From Pseudomonas oryzae (GTDB taxonomy: Bacteria > Pseudomonadota > Gammaproteobacteria > Pseudomonadales > Pseudomonadaceae): DNA of 64,000 bases. The translations under genes and the position numbers were made by a program. Positions 1-9,127 of the stretch are shown here, piece after piece (the stretch's first letter is position 1; each line of letters begins with the position of its first letter). The notes beneath the pieces were generated by a model. It was not told the DNA's origin. It ran no database searches and was given only the letters and a program-made list of their open reading frames with translations. The stretch is from positions 930,001-994,000 of the forward strand of contig NZ_LT629751.1 of assembly GCF_900104805.1 (NCBI RefSeq). The letters are read 5' to 3'.

Positions 1-1778
1 CTCGGAACGAGTACAAGGTCTCCGAAGATCAGAATCTGTTGTCCCGTACCGACCGCAACGGGGTGATTACCTATGCCGCACAGGCATTCGTCGAGGTCAG
101 TGGTTATTCCCGCGAGGAACTGGTCGGTTCGCCGCACAGCATCGTGCGCCATCCCGACATGCCCCGCGAGGCCTTCGCCAATCTCTGGCAAACCCTCAAG
201 CGCGGCGAGATCTGGGTCGGTCTGGTGAAGAACCGGCGCAAGAACGGCGACTACTACTGGGTGCGCGCCCATGTCACGCCGATCGTCGAAAATGGCGAGG
301 TCGTCGGCTATACCTCGGTGCGGGTCAAGCCGGACGATGCCGAGGTCCGCCTGGCCGAGCAGACCTACGCGCGTCTGCTGGCGGGCGACAGTCGTGGGAT
401 CAGGCTGGATCGCGGACGCATCAAGCGTACCGGCTGGATGGGCTGGCTGAGCCAGTTCAGCTTCAGCAGTCTGCGCACGCGCATCCAGGCGGCCCTGCTG
501 GCCAATGTCGTCCTGCTGCTGCTGGCGCTGAGTGTCGTGTTCTGGCGCGAGAGTGCCCTGCAGGCGGAGCTGGAGCGCCTGGACGGAGGGGGAGCCAAAT
601 TGCGGGACGTGGCTGGCGAGATCGTGCGGGCGCAGGGGATGTTCGATTATCTGCAGGTCGGCGTGCTGCTGCTCATCGCCCTGCTCAGTGCGGGGGTCTT
701 CGCCTTCATGTTGCGCGCCATCCAGCGTGAAGTGCGGCGGGCGACGAATTTCGCCATGCAGATGGCCGCCGGCAACCTAAGCGCCCTACGCCCGGAGTGC
801 CAGCACCGGGAGTTCGCCGTGCTGACCGAAATGCTCGCGGTAATGCAGCGCAGCCTGAGCAATATCGCCACCGAGGTGCATCGTAGCCTCGACGCGGTCA
901 GGCCGGCGGCCAGCCAGGTTGCCGATGGCAGCGACAACCTGTCCGCGCGCACCGAGCAGCAGGCCGCCTCGTTGCAGCAGACCGCCGCGAGCATGGAGGA
1001 GATCACGTCCACGGTGCAGATGAATGCCGGGCATGCCAAGCACGCCAGCCAGCTGGCCGATGCGGCGGCGAGCGAGGTGCGCAACAGCGGTACGGCGATG
1101 CATCAGGTCGTCGAGCGCATGGCGGGTATCACGACCAGCTCGCGGAAGATCGCCGAGATCATCGGTGTGATCGACTCGATCGCCTTCCAGACCAACATCC
1201 TGGCCCTGAATGCCTCGGTCGAGGCGGCGCGGGCCGGTGAGCATGGTCGCGGTTTTGCGGTGGTGGCCAACGAGGTGCGCAGTCTGGCGACGCGCTCGGC
1301 CAGTGCGGCGGAGGAGGTGCGCAAGCTGATCGAGGCATCGCGCCAGGAGGTGACGCTGGGCGAGAAGCAGGTGCAGCAGGCCGAGCAAGCCATCGCCGGG
1401 GTCACCGAGGCCGTGCTAAAGGTCAATGACATCATGAACGAGATCGCGGCGGCGTCGGACGAGCAGAACCGCGGTGTCGAGCAGGTCAACATCGCCATCG
1501 CGCAGATGGATCAGGTCACCCAGAGCAATGCGGCGCTGGTGGTCGAGTCCGCGCAGTCCGCGCACACCATGGAGACCCAGGTCGCGGAGCTGGCCAATAC
1601 CATTTCGGCGCTGCGCCTGGCCGGACAGGGCCGCGGGGCGGTGCAGAGGCCCCGGGTCGTCCCTGCTGGAGTCCAGCAGCGCGCCCCTGCGGCGCCGTCA
1701 CGTGCCGCTCATGGGCGTTCGCTTCCGGCACGCGAACCGATGGGCGGCACCCAGCAGCAGGAGTGGAGCGAGTTCTGA
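1..1778 (+). CDS. aer: Aer-like PAS chemoreceptor (5' end outside window)
   Basis: The reading frame is open to the left window edge, so the start codon lies just outside; 591 residues are visible. The first ~110 residues are a PAS domain of the Aer aerotaxis type (GVITYAAQAFVEVSGYSREE, then an HPDMP segment). Two hydrophobic segments (about residues 160-182 and 218-240) flank a short stretch, and a HAMP-like region and a methyl-accepting signalling domain follow. The signalling tip includes IAFQTNILALNASVEAARAG. The protein ends in EWSEF, which fits the xWxxF pentapeptide that tethers CheR/CheB in high-abundance receptors. Aer proteins sense redox or oxygen through PAS-bound FAD and signal to CheA. 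The FAD ligand is inferred from the family, not read directly. A deletion pseudogene follows immediately. Confidence 0.88.
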   Translation, partial: RNEYKVSEDQNLLSRTDRNGVITYAAQAFVEVSGYSREELVGSPHSIVRHPDMPREAFANLWQTLKRGEIWVGLVKNRRKNGDYYWVRAHVTPIVENGEVVGYTSVRVKPDDAEVRLAEQTYARLLAGDSRGIRLDRGRIKRTGWMGWLSQFSFSSLRTRIQAALLANVVLLLLALSVVFWRESALQAELERLDGGGAKLRDVAGEIVRAQGMFDYLQVGVLLLIALLSAGVFAFMLRAIQREVRRATNFAMQMAAGNLSALRPECQHREFAVLTEMLAVMQRSLSNIATEVHRSLDAVRPAASQVADGSDNLSARTEQQAASLQQTAASMEEITSTVQMNAGHAKHASQLADAAASEVRNSGTAMHQVVERMAGITTSSRKIAEIIGVIDSIAFQTNILALNASVEAARAGEHGRGFAVVANEVRSLATRSASAAEEVRKLIEASRQEVTLGEKQVQQAEQAIAGVTEAVLKVNDIMNEIAAASDEQNRGVEQVNIAIAQMDQVTQSNAALVVESAQSAHTMETQVAELANTISALRLAGQGRGAVQRPRVVPAGVQQRAPAAPSRAAHGRSLPAREPMGGTQQQEWSEF

Positions 1779-1801
1779 CGCGGACAGGGGCGCCGTAGCG
1801 A

Positions 1802-2237
1802 GCCCTGGCCGAGCTGATCCGTAATGCCGAGTGTGTTCACGGCCAGCGCGTGATGGTGCTGGTGGACGAGTACGACAAGCCGATCCTCGATAATCCGACC
1901 CGTCCGGAGATCGCCCGCGAGATCCGCGACGGGCTGCTGCTGTTCCAATTACGCCAGTGTGTTCTACAGCCACTTCGCCGCGCTGGGGCTGGATGTCCGT
2001 CTGGAGGATGCGACCCACCGCGGGCGCATCGACATGGCGGTGCTGTTCAACGGTCGGGTGTATCTGTTCGAGTTCAAGGTGGTGGAGCTGGCGCCCGAGG
2101 GCCGCGCCCTGCAGCAGCTTCGGCAGCGTGGCTATGCGGAGAAGTACCGTGCCCGTGGCGAGCCGATCCACTTGGTCGGTGTGGAGTTCAGTCGCGACAG
2201 TCGCAGCGTGGTGGGCTTCGAGGTGGAGCAGCTGTAG
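1802..2237 (+). pseudogene. Deletion remnant of an AAA-ATPase / PD-(D/E)XK nuclease-like protein
   Basis: Two pieces of one known family are visible in different frames. At about 1802-1950 the translation gives ALAELIRNAECVHGQ then VMVLVDEYDKPILDNP, the Walker B region of the AAA-ATPase-like domain (PF09820). At about 1945-2237 a second frame gives NYASVFYSHFAALGLDV, GRIDMAVLFNGRVYLFEFKV and a C-terminal tail, typical of the PD-(D/E)XK nuclease module (PF08011) that ends these ~500-residue proteins. The N-terminus with the P-loop and ~250-300 residues between the pieces are missing, and the pieces are out of frame. This is best read as a dead gene after internal deletion. It could formally be re-expressed as the short second frame (92 residues), but no ribosome binding site supports that. 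Confidence 0.75.
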
Positions 2238-2250
2238 CCGGCAATCCGCT

Positions 2251-2307
2251 GCAGGGGCGAATTCATTCGCCAAAATACCCCGCCGAGGCGAATGAATGCG
2301 CCCCTGC
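2251..2307. repeat. REP-like palindromic pair (GGGGCGAATTCATTCGCC family)
   Basis: Two inverted copies of a ~20-bp arm (core GGGGCGAATTCATTCGCC) face each other with a short spacer, so the unit can fold into one long hairpin. The same element occurs at 51539-51599 and 52417-52511. Here it overlaps the 3' end of the receiver-AraC gene, so the last ~14 residues of that protein are encoded by the repeat. It may also act as a 3' end signal between convergent genes. Confidence 0.8.
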
Positions 2308-3180
2308 GGACTGGGCAATCGCGTCAGTGATTGGTGAGGCTGACGCTAGCCTGGCGGCCATGGGGCGCGCACTGGAGGACTGCTCGGCACCTGTACGGGT
2401 CTGTCGATACTGGCTGGGCGAGACGCCGAAGCGCTCGCGGAAGGCGGTGGCGAAGTTGGCGCCGCTGGTGAAGCCCAGTTCCAGGGCGATGGCCTGCACC
2501 GGCAGCTCGGTATTCTCCAGCATGAACTGCGCCTGTTGCATGCGCTCCTCGCGCAGGTAGGCGAACACGGTGACGCCCGCGCACTTGCGGAAGGCCTCGT
2601 TGAGCCGCTTGGCGTTGGTGCGCAGGGTGCTGGCCAGTTGATGGAGGTCGGGCGTTTCGGCCAGGTGCGACACCAGTTGACAACGGGCCGACTGGAACAG
2701 GATGTGATCCAGTGCAGAGGCCGAGTCGAGCGGCGGCCTTTCGAGGCTGGGAGCCCGGCCGCCTCGCCAGCGCAGGTGCACGGCGAGGCGCAGGCGCAGC
2801 TCCTCGTTGTTGAAAGGTTTGGTTACGTAGTCCACGGCGCCGGCCTGCAGGCCTTGCACGCGCTCTTCGGGAAGGGCCGCCGCGGTGAGGAAGATGACCG
2901 GCACCCGGTGGGTGCGTTGATCGGCCTGCAGCAGGCGGCAGGCTTCGAGTCCGTTGCAGACCGGCATGTGCACGTCCATGAGGATCAGGTCGGGCTGCAC
3001 CTGCAGGGCCTTGTGTACGCCTTGCTGGCCATTGGCCGCCTGATAGACGCGATAGCCTAGCCCACGCAGAAAGTCGACCAGCAGATAGCGCTCGGTATCG
3101 TTGCCTTCCACGACCAGGATGCGGCGTCCTTGCATTTCATCGAACTTTTTGAAGTGAGGCGGTGTGATCATGTTGGGCAT
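2263..3180 (-). CDS. Response regulator with C-terminal AraC-type DNA-binding domain
   Basis: The N-terminal ~120 residues form a receiver domain (RRILVVEGNDTERYLL; phosphoacceptor Asp in LILMDVHMP; Lys in YVTKPF). A linker leads to an AraC/XylS double helix-turn-helix around residues 190-275 (LHQLASTLRTNAKRLNEAFR and ALELGFTSGANFATAFRERF). It is therefore a transcriptional output regulator. The start was placed at the ATG at 3180 because AGGTG sits five to eight bases upstream; a GTG two codons earlier is possible. The C-terminal tail (about AGAHSFASAGYFGE) comes from the REP-like palindrome, suggesting that the original stop was lost or overwritten by repeat insertion. The cognate kinase is not adjacent and the targets are unknown. 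Confidence 0.85.
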   Translation of the reverse strand: MPNMITPPHFKKFDEMQGRRILVVEGNDTERYLLVDFLRGLGYRVYQAANGQQGVHKALQVQPDLILMDVHMPVCNGLEACRLLQADQRTHRVPVIFLTAAALPEERVQGLQAGAVDYVTKPFNNEELRLRLAVHLRWRGGRAPSLERPPLDSASALDHILFQSARCQLVSHLAETPDLHQLASTLRTNAKRLNEAFRKCAGVTVFAYLREERMQQAQFMLENTELPVQAIALELGFTSGANFATAFRERFGVSPSQYRQTRTGAEQSSSARPMAARLASASPITDAIAQSAGAHSFASAGYFGE

Positions 3181-3513
3181 TTTCACCTATCGCCGAGTAA
3201 GCCGACTGTTTTGTAAGGTTTTTTCCCTGTGGGCAAAGGCGCGTTTGCTCTCCGGCAAACAGGCGGTGTCTCCCGCTGCAAGCGCACGGCGCCGCCGATG
3301 CTCGCAGGAGCCAGCAATCCGGTTTCTGCGGCAGCGTGCGTGCGGCTGCTCTTGCGCATAGAAGCCGACTGCTCCGCCATCATCCTCTTGTCGCCGCCAT
3401 GCACCGGTACGATAAGCCGGCGAATCGTCGCGCTGTTTCAGCGATTGACGGCATGCGTTCGCCGGCACAATGCCGTTTTGCCCGGATAGGTCGCCGCACG
3501 CGCGCACAAGACC
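3181..3513. other. Intergenic region between receiver-AraC gene and flhB
   Basis: This 333-bp divergent spacer should hold the promoters of flhB and of the receiver-AraC gene. I found no convincing sigma-28, sigma-54 or sigma-70 match, no small gene with a good ribosome binding site, and no RNA gene. Confidence 0.5.
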
Positions 3514-4680
3514 ATGGCTGACGACAGCGATCAGGACGACAAGACAGAAGCGGCGACACCCCGGCGCCTGGAGAAGGCCCGCGAGGAGGGCCAGGTCGCC
3601 CGTTCCCGCGAATTGAGCACCTTCCTGCTGCTGGCCGGCGGCCTGGGCGGGCTGTGGGCGATGGGCAGCAGCCTGTACGCCCAGCTCGGCCTGGTGGTCG
3701 AGCAGTCGTTCCTGTTCGAGCGCAGCGTCGCCTTCGATCCGGCGGTGATGGTCGCGCACTTCTGGGCTCTGGCCCAGCGCAGCCTGCTGGCCCTGCTGCC
3801 GCTGTTCATCCTGCTGCTGCTGATCGCCCTGGTGGCGCCGATGTTGCTCGGCGGCTGGCTGCTGTCGGCCAAGTCGCTGGCGCCGCAGTTCTCCCGTCTC
3901 AACCCGCTCAAGGGCCTGGCCCGGCTGTTCTCCACCCATGCGCTGGCCGAGCTGGGCAAGGCCATCGCCAAGTCGCTGCTGATCGGCTGGGTCGCCGTGC
4001 AGTTCATCGCCAGCCACGTCGGCGAGATGCTCGCGCTGATGAACCAGCCGCTGAGCCAGGCGCTGGCCAACGCCCTGCACCTCACCGCCTGGGCCTGCGC
4101 GGTGATCGTGCTGACCCTGGTGCTGGTGATCGGCATCGACGTGCCCTACCAGCTGTGGAGCCACGCCAGGAAGCTGCGCATGAGCAAGGAAGACCTGCGC
4201 CAGGAACACAAGGAGTCCGAGGGCGACCCGCACGTCAAGGGCCGCATCCGCGCCCAGCAGCAGGCGGTGGCGCGGCGGCGGATGATGAGCAAGGTGCCGA
4301 CCGCCGACGTGATCGTCACCAACCCGACCCACTATGCGGTGGCCCTGGCCTACCAGGAGGGCAGCATGGGCGCGCCGCGGGTGGTGGCCAAGGGCACCGA
4401 ACTGGTCGCCGCGCGCATCCGCGAGCTGGGCGCCGAGCACGGCGTGCCGCTGCTCGAGGCGCCGCCGCTGGCGCGTGCGCTGTACCGCCACGTGGATCTC
4501 GACAAGGAGATCCCCGCCGAACTCTACACCGCGGTGGCCGAGGTCCTGGCCTGGGCCTACCGCCTCAAGCGCGTGCGCGAGGAGGGCGGCGAAATGCCGC
4601 CGGCCCCGCACGACCTGCCGGTCCCGGCCGAGCTGGCCGATCCGCCGCCGCGCGCCGCCAATGACGAGGAATCCCGATGA
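3514..4680 (+). CDS. flhB: Flagellar export switch protein FlhB
   Basis: FlhB sits in the inner-membrane export gate of the flagellar type III apparatus. It switches substrate class from rod/hook to filament after autocleavage. The 388-residue protein has the family layout: a charged N-terminus (DKTEAATPRRLEKAREEGQV), four hydrophobic segments in residues ~30-210, and a cytoplasmic C-domain with the autocleavage site NPTH near residues 270-273 (VTNPTHYAVAL). Its stop overlaps the flhA start in ATGA, so the two are translationally coupled. No clear Shine-Dalgarno sequence precedes the ATG. The tail beyond residue ~355 is rich in Pro and Glu. fliPQR are not next to it in this window. Confidence 0.97.
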   Translation: MADDSDQDDKTEAATPRRLEKAREEGQVARSRELSTFLLLAGGLGGLWAMGSSLYAQLGLVVEQSFLFERSVAFDPAVMVAHFWALAQRSLLALLPLFILLLLIALVAPMLLGGWLLSAKSLAPQFSRLNPLKGLARLFSTHALAELGKAIAKSLLIGWVAVQFIASHVGEMLALMNQPLSQALANALHLTAWACAVIVLTLVLVIGIDVPYQLWSHARKLRMSKEDLRQEHKESEGDPHVKGRIRAQQQAVARRRMMSKVPTADVIVTNPTHYAVALAYQEGSMGAPRVVAKGTELVAARIRELGAEHGVPLLEAPPLARALYRHVDLDKEIPAELYTAVAEVLAWAYRLKRVREEGGEMPPAPHDLPVPAELADPPPRAANDEESR

Positions 4681-6761
4681 ATGCACTGAGCGCCATGCTG
4701 GGGCGCGCCGGCCTGTCCGGCCAGGGCGACATGAAGCTGTTCGCCGGCCCGCTGCTGATCATCCTCATCCTGTCGATGATGATCCTGCCGCTGCCGCCGT
4801 TCGTCCTCGACCTGTTCTTCACCTTCAACATCGCCCTGTCGATCATGGTGCTGCTGGTCAGCATGTTCACCCAGAAGCCGCTGGACTTCGCCGCCTTCCC
4901 GGCGATCCTGCTGTTCACCACGCTGCTGCGCCTGTCGCTCAACGTCGCCTCGACCCGCGTGGTGCTGTTGCACGGCCACGAGGGCGGCGACGCGGCGGGC
5001 AAGGTGATCGAGGCGTTCGGCCACTTCCTGGTCGGCGGCAACTTCGCCGTCGGCCTGGCGGTGTTCCTGATCCTGGTGATCATCAACTTCATGGTCATCA
5101 CCAAGGGCGCAGGGCGCATCGCCGAGGTCGGCGCGCGCTTCACCCTCGACTCGATGCCCGGCAAGCAGATGGCCATCGACGCCGACCTCAACGCCGGCCT
5201 GATCGGCGAGGAGGAGGCGCGCAAGCGCCGCCGCGAGGTGTCGCAGGAAGCCGACTTCTACGGCTCGATGGACGGTGCCAGCAAGTTCGTCCGCGGCGAC
5301 GCCGTGGCCGGCCTGGTGATCATGGTGGTCAACGTGGTCGGCGGCCTGCTGATCGGCATGCTGCAGCACGACCTGGCCTTCGCCCGGGCGGCCGAGACCT
5401 ACGTGCTGCTGACCATCGGCGACGGCCTGGTGGCGCAGATCCCGGCGCTGGTGATCTCCACCGCCGCCGGCGTCACCGTGTCGCGGGTCAATACCGACCA
5501 GGACGTCGGCCAGCAGATGCTCGGCCAGCTGTTCAACAACCCCAAGGTGCTGTGGCTGGCCGCCGGGGTGATGGGCCTGCTCGGCCTGGTGCCGGGCATG
5601 CCCAACCTGGTGTTCCTGCTGTTCACCGCGCTGCTCGGCGGCCTGGCCTGGTGGCTGACCCGCCGCGCGGAGCAGCAGCAGGTGGAGAAGGTGATGAACC
5701 CCGAGTTGCCGCCACCGGCCGAGACCCCGGAAGCCAGCTGGGATGACGTGCAGCTGGTCGACACCCTCGGCCTGGAAGTCGGTCACCGCCTGATTCCGCT
5801 GGTCGACCACCGCCAGCAGGGCGAGCTGCTCGGCCGCATCAAGGGCGTGCGCAAGAAGTTCGCCCAGGAAGTCGGCTTCCTGCCGCCGGTGGTGCACATC
5901 CGCGACAACCTGGAGCTCGGCCCGAACACCTACGTGATCCGCCTCAAGGGCGTGGAGATCGGCCGCGCCGAGCTGCAGCCCGGCAAGTGGCTGGCCATCG
6001 ACCCCGGCCAGGTCTCCGGCAAGCTGGAAGGCCAGGCCACCACCGACCCGGCCTTCGGCCTCCCGGCGGTATGGATCGACCTGGCGCAGCGCGAGCTGGC
6101 GCAGGTCTACGGCTACACCGTGGTCGACGCCAGCACCGTGGCCGCCACCCATCTCAACCACCTGCTGCACCGCCACGCCAGCGACCTGCTCGGTCGCCAG
6201 GAGGTCCAGCAGCTGCTCGACCGCCTCGGCGAGGACAACAAGGCGCTGGTCGAAGAGGTGGTGCCCAAGGCGGTCAGCCTCACCACCCTGCAGCGCATCC
6301 TGCAGAGCCTGCTGGAGGAGGAGGTGTCGATCCGCGATCTGCGCAGCATCCTCGACACCCTCGCCGAGCACGCCGGCGTGCAGGCCGACGCCCAGGAACT
6401 GGTCGGCGTGGTGCGCGTGGCCCTCGGCCGGGCGATCACCCAGCAGTGGTTCGGCAGCGAGGGCGAGCTGCGCGTGATCGGCCTCGACGCCGGTCTTGAG
6501 CAGGTGCTGGCCCAGGCCCTGAACAACGGTGGCGCGCTGGAGCCGGGTCTGGCCGGCAACCTGATGCAGCTGACCGAAACCGCCCTCGCGCGCCAGGAAG
6601 CCAACGGCGACGCGCCGGTGCTGGTGGTCCAGCACCGCCTGCGCGCGCTGCTGGCGCGCTTCCTGCGCCGCCGCCTGCGCCACCTGGTGGTGATGTCGCT
6701 GGCCGAGATTCCCGATGACCGCATGCTGCGGGTGACCAGCCTGATCGGAGGCAATAACTGA
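4677..6761 (+). CDS. flhA: Flagellar export gate protein FlhA
   Basis: FlhA is the ring-forming proton-coupled gate of flagellar export; its cytoplasmic domain docks chaperone-substrate complexes. The 694 residues match the family length. About eight hydrophobic segments fill residues ~15-310. The conserved loop includes LLRLSLNVASTRVVLLHG and the FHIPEP-type segment MPGKQMAIDADLNAGLI. A soluble C-domain starts near residue 340. The gene overlaps flhB by 4 bp, and its TGA overlaps the flhF ATG by one base (TGATG), so this is one operon. Confidence 0.97.
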   Translation: MNALSAMLGRAGLSGQGDMKLFAGPLLIILILSMMILPLPPFVLDLFFTFNIALSIMVLLVSMFTQKPLDFAAFPAILLFTTLLRLSLNVASTRVVLLHGHEGGDAAGKVIEAFGHFLVGGNFAVGLAVFLILVIINFMVITKGAGRIAEVGARFTLDSMPGKQMAIDADLNAGLIGEEEARKRRREVSQEADFYGSMDGASKFVRGDAVAGLVIMVVNVVGGLLIGMLQHDLAFARAAETYVLLTIGDGLVAQIPALVISTAAGVTVSRVNTDQDVGQQMLGQLFNNPKVLWLAAGVMGLLGLVPGMPNLVFLLFTALLGGLAWWLTRRAEQQQVEKVMNPELPPPAETPEASWDDVQLVDTLGLEVGHRLIPLVDHRQQGELLGRIKGVRKKFAQEVGFLPPVVHIRDNLELGPNTYVIRLKGVEIGRAELQPGKWLAIDPGQVSGKLEGQATTDPAFGLPAVWIDLAQRELAQVYGYTVVDASTVAATHLNHLLHRHASDLLGRQEVQQLLDRLGEDNKALVEEVVPKAVSLTTLQRILQSLLEEEVSIRDLRSILDTLAEHAGVQADAQELVGVVRVALGRAITQQWFGSEGELRVIGLDAGLEQVLAQALNNGGALEPGLAGNLMQLTETALARQEANGDAPVLVVQHRLRALLARFLRRRLRHLVVMSLAEIPDDRMLRVTSLIGGNN

Positions 6762-9127
6762 TGAGTGTCAGACGTTTTGTCGGAGCCAACAGCCGCGAGG
6801 CGATGCGCCAGGTGCGCGCGGCGCTGGGCGAGGATGCCCTGATCCTGTCCAACCGCACCACCGCCGAGGGCGTGGAGATCCTCGCCATGGCCGACGACGA
6901 GCACCAGCGCCTGGTGCCGGAGCCGGACGTCGCCACGTCGGGCGCCGCCGCGCCAGCAGTCGCACCGGTCGCACCGCGCCCGGCATCGGCCATGCAGCCG
7001 CCTGCGGTGGCACCGGCAGCCGCCCCGCAGCCGGCGCCGAGCTTCGCCGCCCAGCGCGCCGCCGCCTACCAGCGTACCCAGCAGGACAGCGCCGCGCCCG
7101 GCCCGGGCGCTCCGGCCGCCGCCGCGCTGGACTTCGCCACCCTCGGTGCGCGCCTGCTCGACGAGATGGCCGACATGCGCGCGCTGCTCGACCGCCGCAC
7201 GGCGCCCGCCGCGGTGCCGGACAGCACCGCCGGCCGCCTGCGCCAGCGCCTGCTGCTGGCCGGCTTCGGCGCCCGCCTGGGCGACGAGATCCTCGCCGCG
7301 CTGCCCGCCGAGCTGCACGACTGCGGCGCCGACGCCCCGGCCGTGCGCGCCTGGCTGGAACGCCAGCTGGCCGCGCGTCTGCCGGTGCCGGCCGACGAGA
7401 ACGACCTGCTCGACGCGGGCGGCGTGCTGGCGCTGGTCGGTCCCACCGGGGTCGGCAAGACCACCACCACCGCCAAGCTGGCGGCGCGCTACGTGATGCG
7501 CCATGGCAGCGGTCAGGTCGCTCTGCTCAGCACCGACAGCTACCGGATCGGTGCCCACGAGCAGTTGCGCATCTACGGCCGCCTGCTCGGCGTCGAGGTG
7601 CAGGCGCTGCCTGCCGAGGCGGCGCTCGACGCGGTGCTGGCCCAGCTGGCCGACAAGCGCCTGGTGATCATCGACACCATCGGCATGAGCCAGCGCGACC
7701 AGCGCCTGATCGGCCAGATCGCCCAGCTCGGCGGCGCCGGCCATGCGGTGCGCCTGATGCTGCTGCTCAACGCCGCCAGCCACGGCGACACCCTCGAGGA
7801 AGTGGTGTCCACCTACCAGCGCGCCGCCCGCGCGGCCGGTTCGCGCCTCGACGACTGCATCGTCACCAAGAGCGACGAGGCGGCGCGCCTCGGCCCGGTG
7901 CTGGACATCCTGATCCGTCACAACCTGCGCCTGCACTACCTGTCCTGCGGCCAGCAGGTGCCCGAGGACCTGCATCCGGCCGAGGCCGGGGCGCTGGTCC
8001 GCCAGGCGCTGGCAGCCAGCCAGGATTCGCCGTTCGTGGCGGCCACCCCCACGGCGGCGGCGCCAGCGCAGCGCCTGGAAGCGCTGTCGCGCGGCCTGCT
8101 CGGCCACGGCCGGGCGATGGCCACGGCGCTCGACGGCCTGCGCCGCGAAGTGGAGGGCTTCGCCCTGCTCGAAGCGGCCTGGCAGCTCGCCGCGCTGCCG
8201 CGCAGCCTGCAGGGCGAGCGTCTGGCCGAGCTGCTCGCCGCCTGCCCGCTGGTGGACGCCGGCCTGCTGCTGTGGGGCCGCGCCGGCGCGCTACCCGGGC
8301 AGACCTGGCAGATGCCGCTGCTGACCCTGTCCGCGGCCGGTCGCCTGCAGGCCCGCCCTTGGCTGGCCCACCAGCTGCCGGCCGGCGCCAGCGCGCGCCT
8401 GGAGTGGGCCGCGCAGCAGTGGCCGCAGGCCGACCACCTGCTGGCCGCCGCCCCCGACGCCATCACCCTGCGCGCCCTGGCCGCGCAGGGCAGCACCTGG
8501 CTGGCGGCGGCCAAGGGCAACAGCCGGGTCGAGTACCTCGGCGAGCGCTATGCCCTGCAGACCCTGGCCGAGATCGCCATGCCGCAGGCCAGCCTGAGCT
8601 GCCGCCATCGCGGCCACGTCATGCAGCTCGACCTGGCGCTGCTCGACGTCGGCCTCGACGCCGGTCGCGAGCGCAGCCAGCACGGTGGCGCCTGGCCGCT
8701 GCAGGCCTGGTTCGGCCAGCTGCACGACCCCGACGGCGCGCGTGCGCCGCTGCAGCGCTTCTGGCTGGCCAGCAGCGCCCAGCCCGGCGAGCAGGGCCTG
8801 CGGCAACAGCAGCAGCTGCTGCTGCGCCAGCTGCACTGCGACGACCTGCCGAGCCTGACCGGCCGCGCCTGGCTCAGCCTGGACAGCCTGTTCGGCCCGC
8901 TGCAGGCCGAGCTGCGCCTGTTCCTCGCCGCCGGCCTGGCCGCCAGCGCCAGCCATCTGGAGCAGGCCGAAGGCGACTGGGCGATGGACGTGCGCGCCCA
9001 GCTGCTCAGCCTTACCGGCGGCCGCCGCCAGCGCAGTGCCCAGCAGCAGCTGGATGCCCTGCTGCACCTGCTGGCCGCGCGTGACACCCTGCGCCAGGTG
9101 GCCGACAGCGCCGGCCTGCACGGATGA
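6761..9127 (+). CDS. flhF: FlhF, SRP-like flagellar GTPase with long C-terminal extension
   Basis: FlhF is a SIMIBI GTPase that sets flagellar position and number, usually with FlhG/FleN. Visible parts are the N-terminal B domain (MSVRRFVGANSREAMRQVRA), an Ala/Pro-rich linker (~residues 60-140), and the NG domain with Walker A LVGPTGVGKTTTTAKLA near residues 224-240, DTIG near 304 and TKSDEA near 368. The canonical protein (~430 residues) would end near SCGQQVPEDLHPAEAGALVR. This one runs on for ~350 residues with no recognised domain; the extension is Leu/Ala/Gln-rich, soluble-looking and without membrane segments. Longer FlhF proteins occur in some betaproteobacteria as far as I recall, but I do not recognise this extension. 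The gene overlaps the next gene in ATGA. Confidence 0.92.
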   Translation: MSVRRFVGANSREAMRQVRAALGEDALILSNRTTAEGVEILAMADDEHQRLVPEPDVATSGAAAPAVAPVAPRPASAMQPPAVAPAAAPQPAPSFAAQRAAAYQRTQQDSAAPGPGAPAAAALDFATLGARLLDEMADMRALLDRRTAPAAVPDSTAGRLRQRLLLAGFGARLGDEILAALPAELHDCGADAPAVRAWLERQLAARLPVPADENDLLDAGGVLALVGPTGVGKTTTTAKLAARYVMRHGSGQVALLSTDSYRIGAHEQLRIYGRLLGVEVQALPAEAALDAVLAQLADKRLVIIDTIGMSQRDQRLIGQIAQLGGAGHAVRLMLLLNAASHGDTLEEVVSTYQRAARAAGSRLDDCIVTKSDEAARLGPVLDILIRHNLRLHYLSCGQQVPEDLHPAEAGALVRQALAASQDSPFVAATPTAAAPAQRLEALSRGLLGHGRAMATALDGLRREVEGFALLEAAWQLAALPRSLQGERLAELLAACPLVDAGLLLWGRAGALPGQTWQMPLLTLSAAGRLQARPWLAHQLPAGASARLEWAAQQWPQADHLLAAAPDAITLRALAAQGSTWLAAAKGNSRVEYLGERYALQTLAEIAMPQASLSCRHRGHVMQLDLALLDVGLDAGRERSQHGGAWPLQAWFGQLHDPDGARAPLQRFWLASSAQPGEQGLRQQQQLLLRQLHCDDLPSLTGRAWLSLDSLFGPLQAELRLFLAAGLAASASHLEQAEGDWAMDVRAQLLSLTGGRRQRSAQQQLDALLHLLAARDTLRQVADSAGLHG

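Noticed and set aside
3187-4686. Long minus-strand frames across flhB, and similar ones across flhA, flhF, the kinase and others
   Set aside because: These His/Gln/Arg-rich translations are typical antisense shadows of GC-rich genes and show no family features.
4677-6761. Possibility that flhBA belong to a virulence type III secretion system
   Set aside because: flhE, flhF, fliA, fliC and motAB context and FlhA/FlhB features are flagellar.
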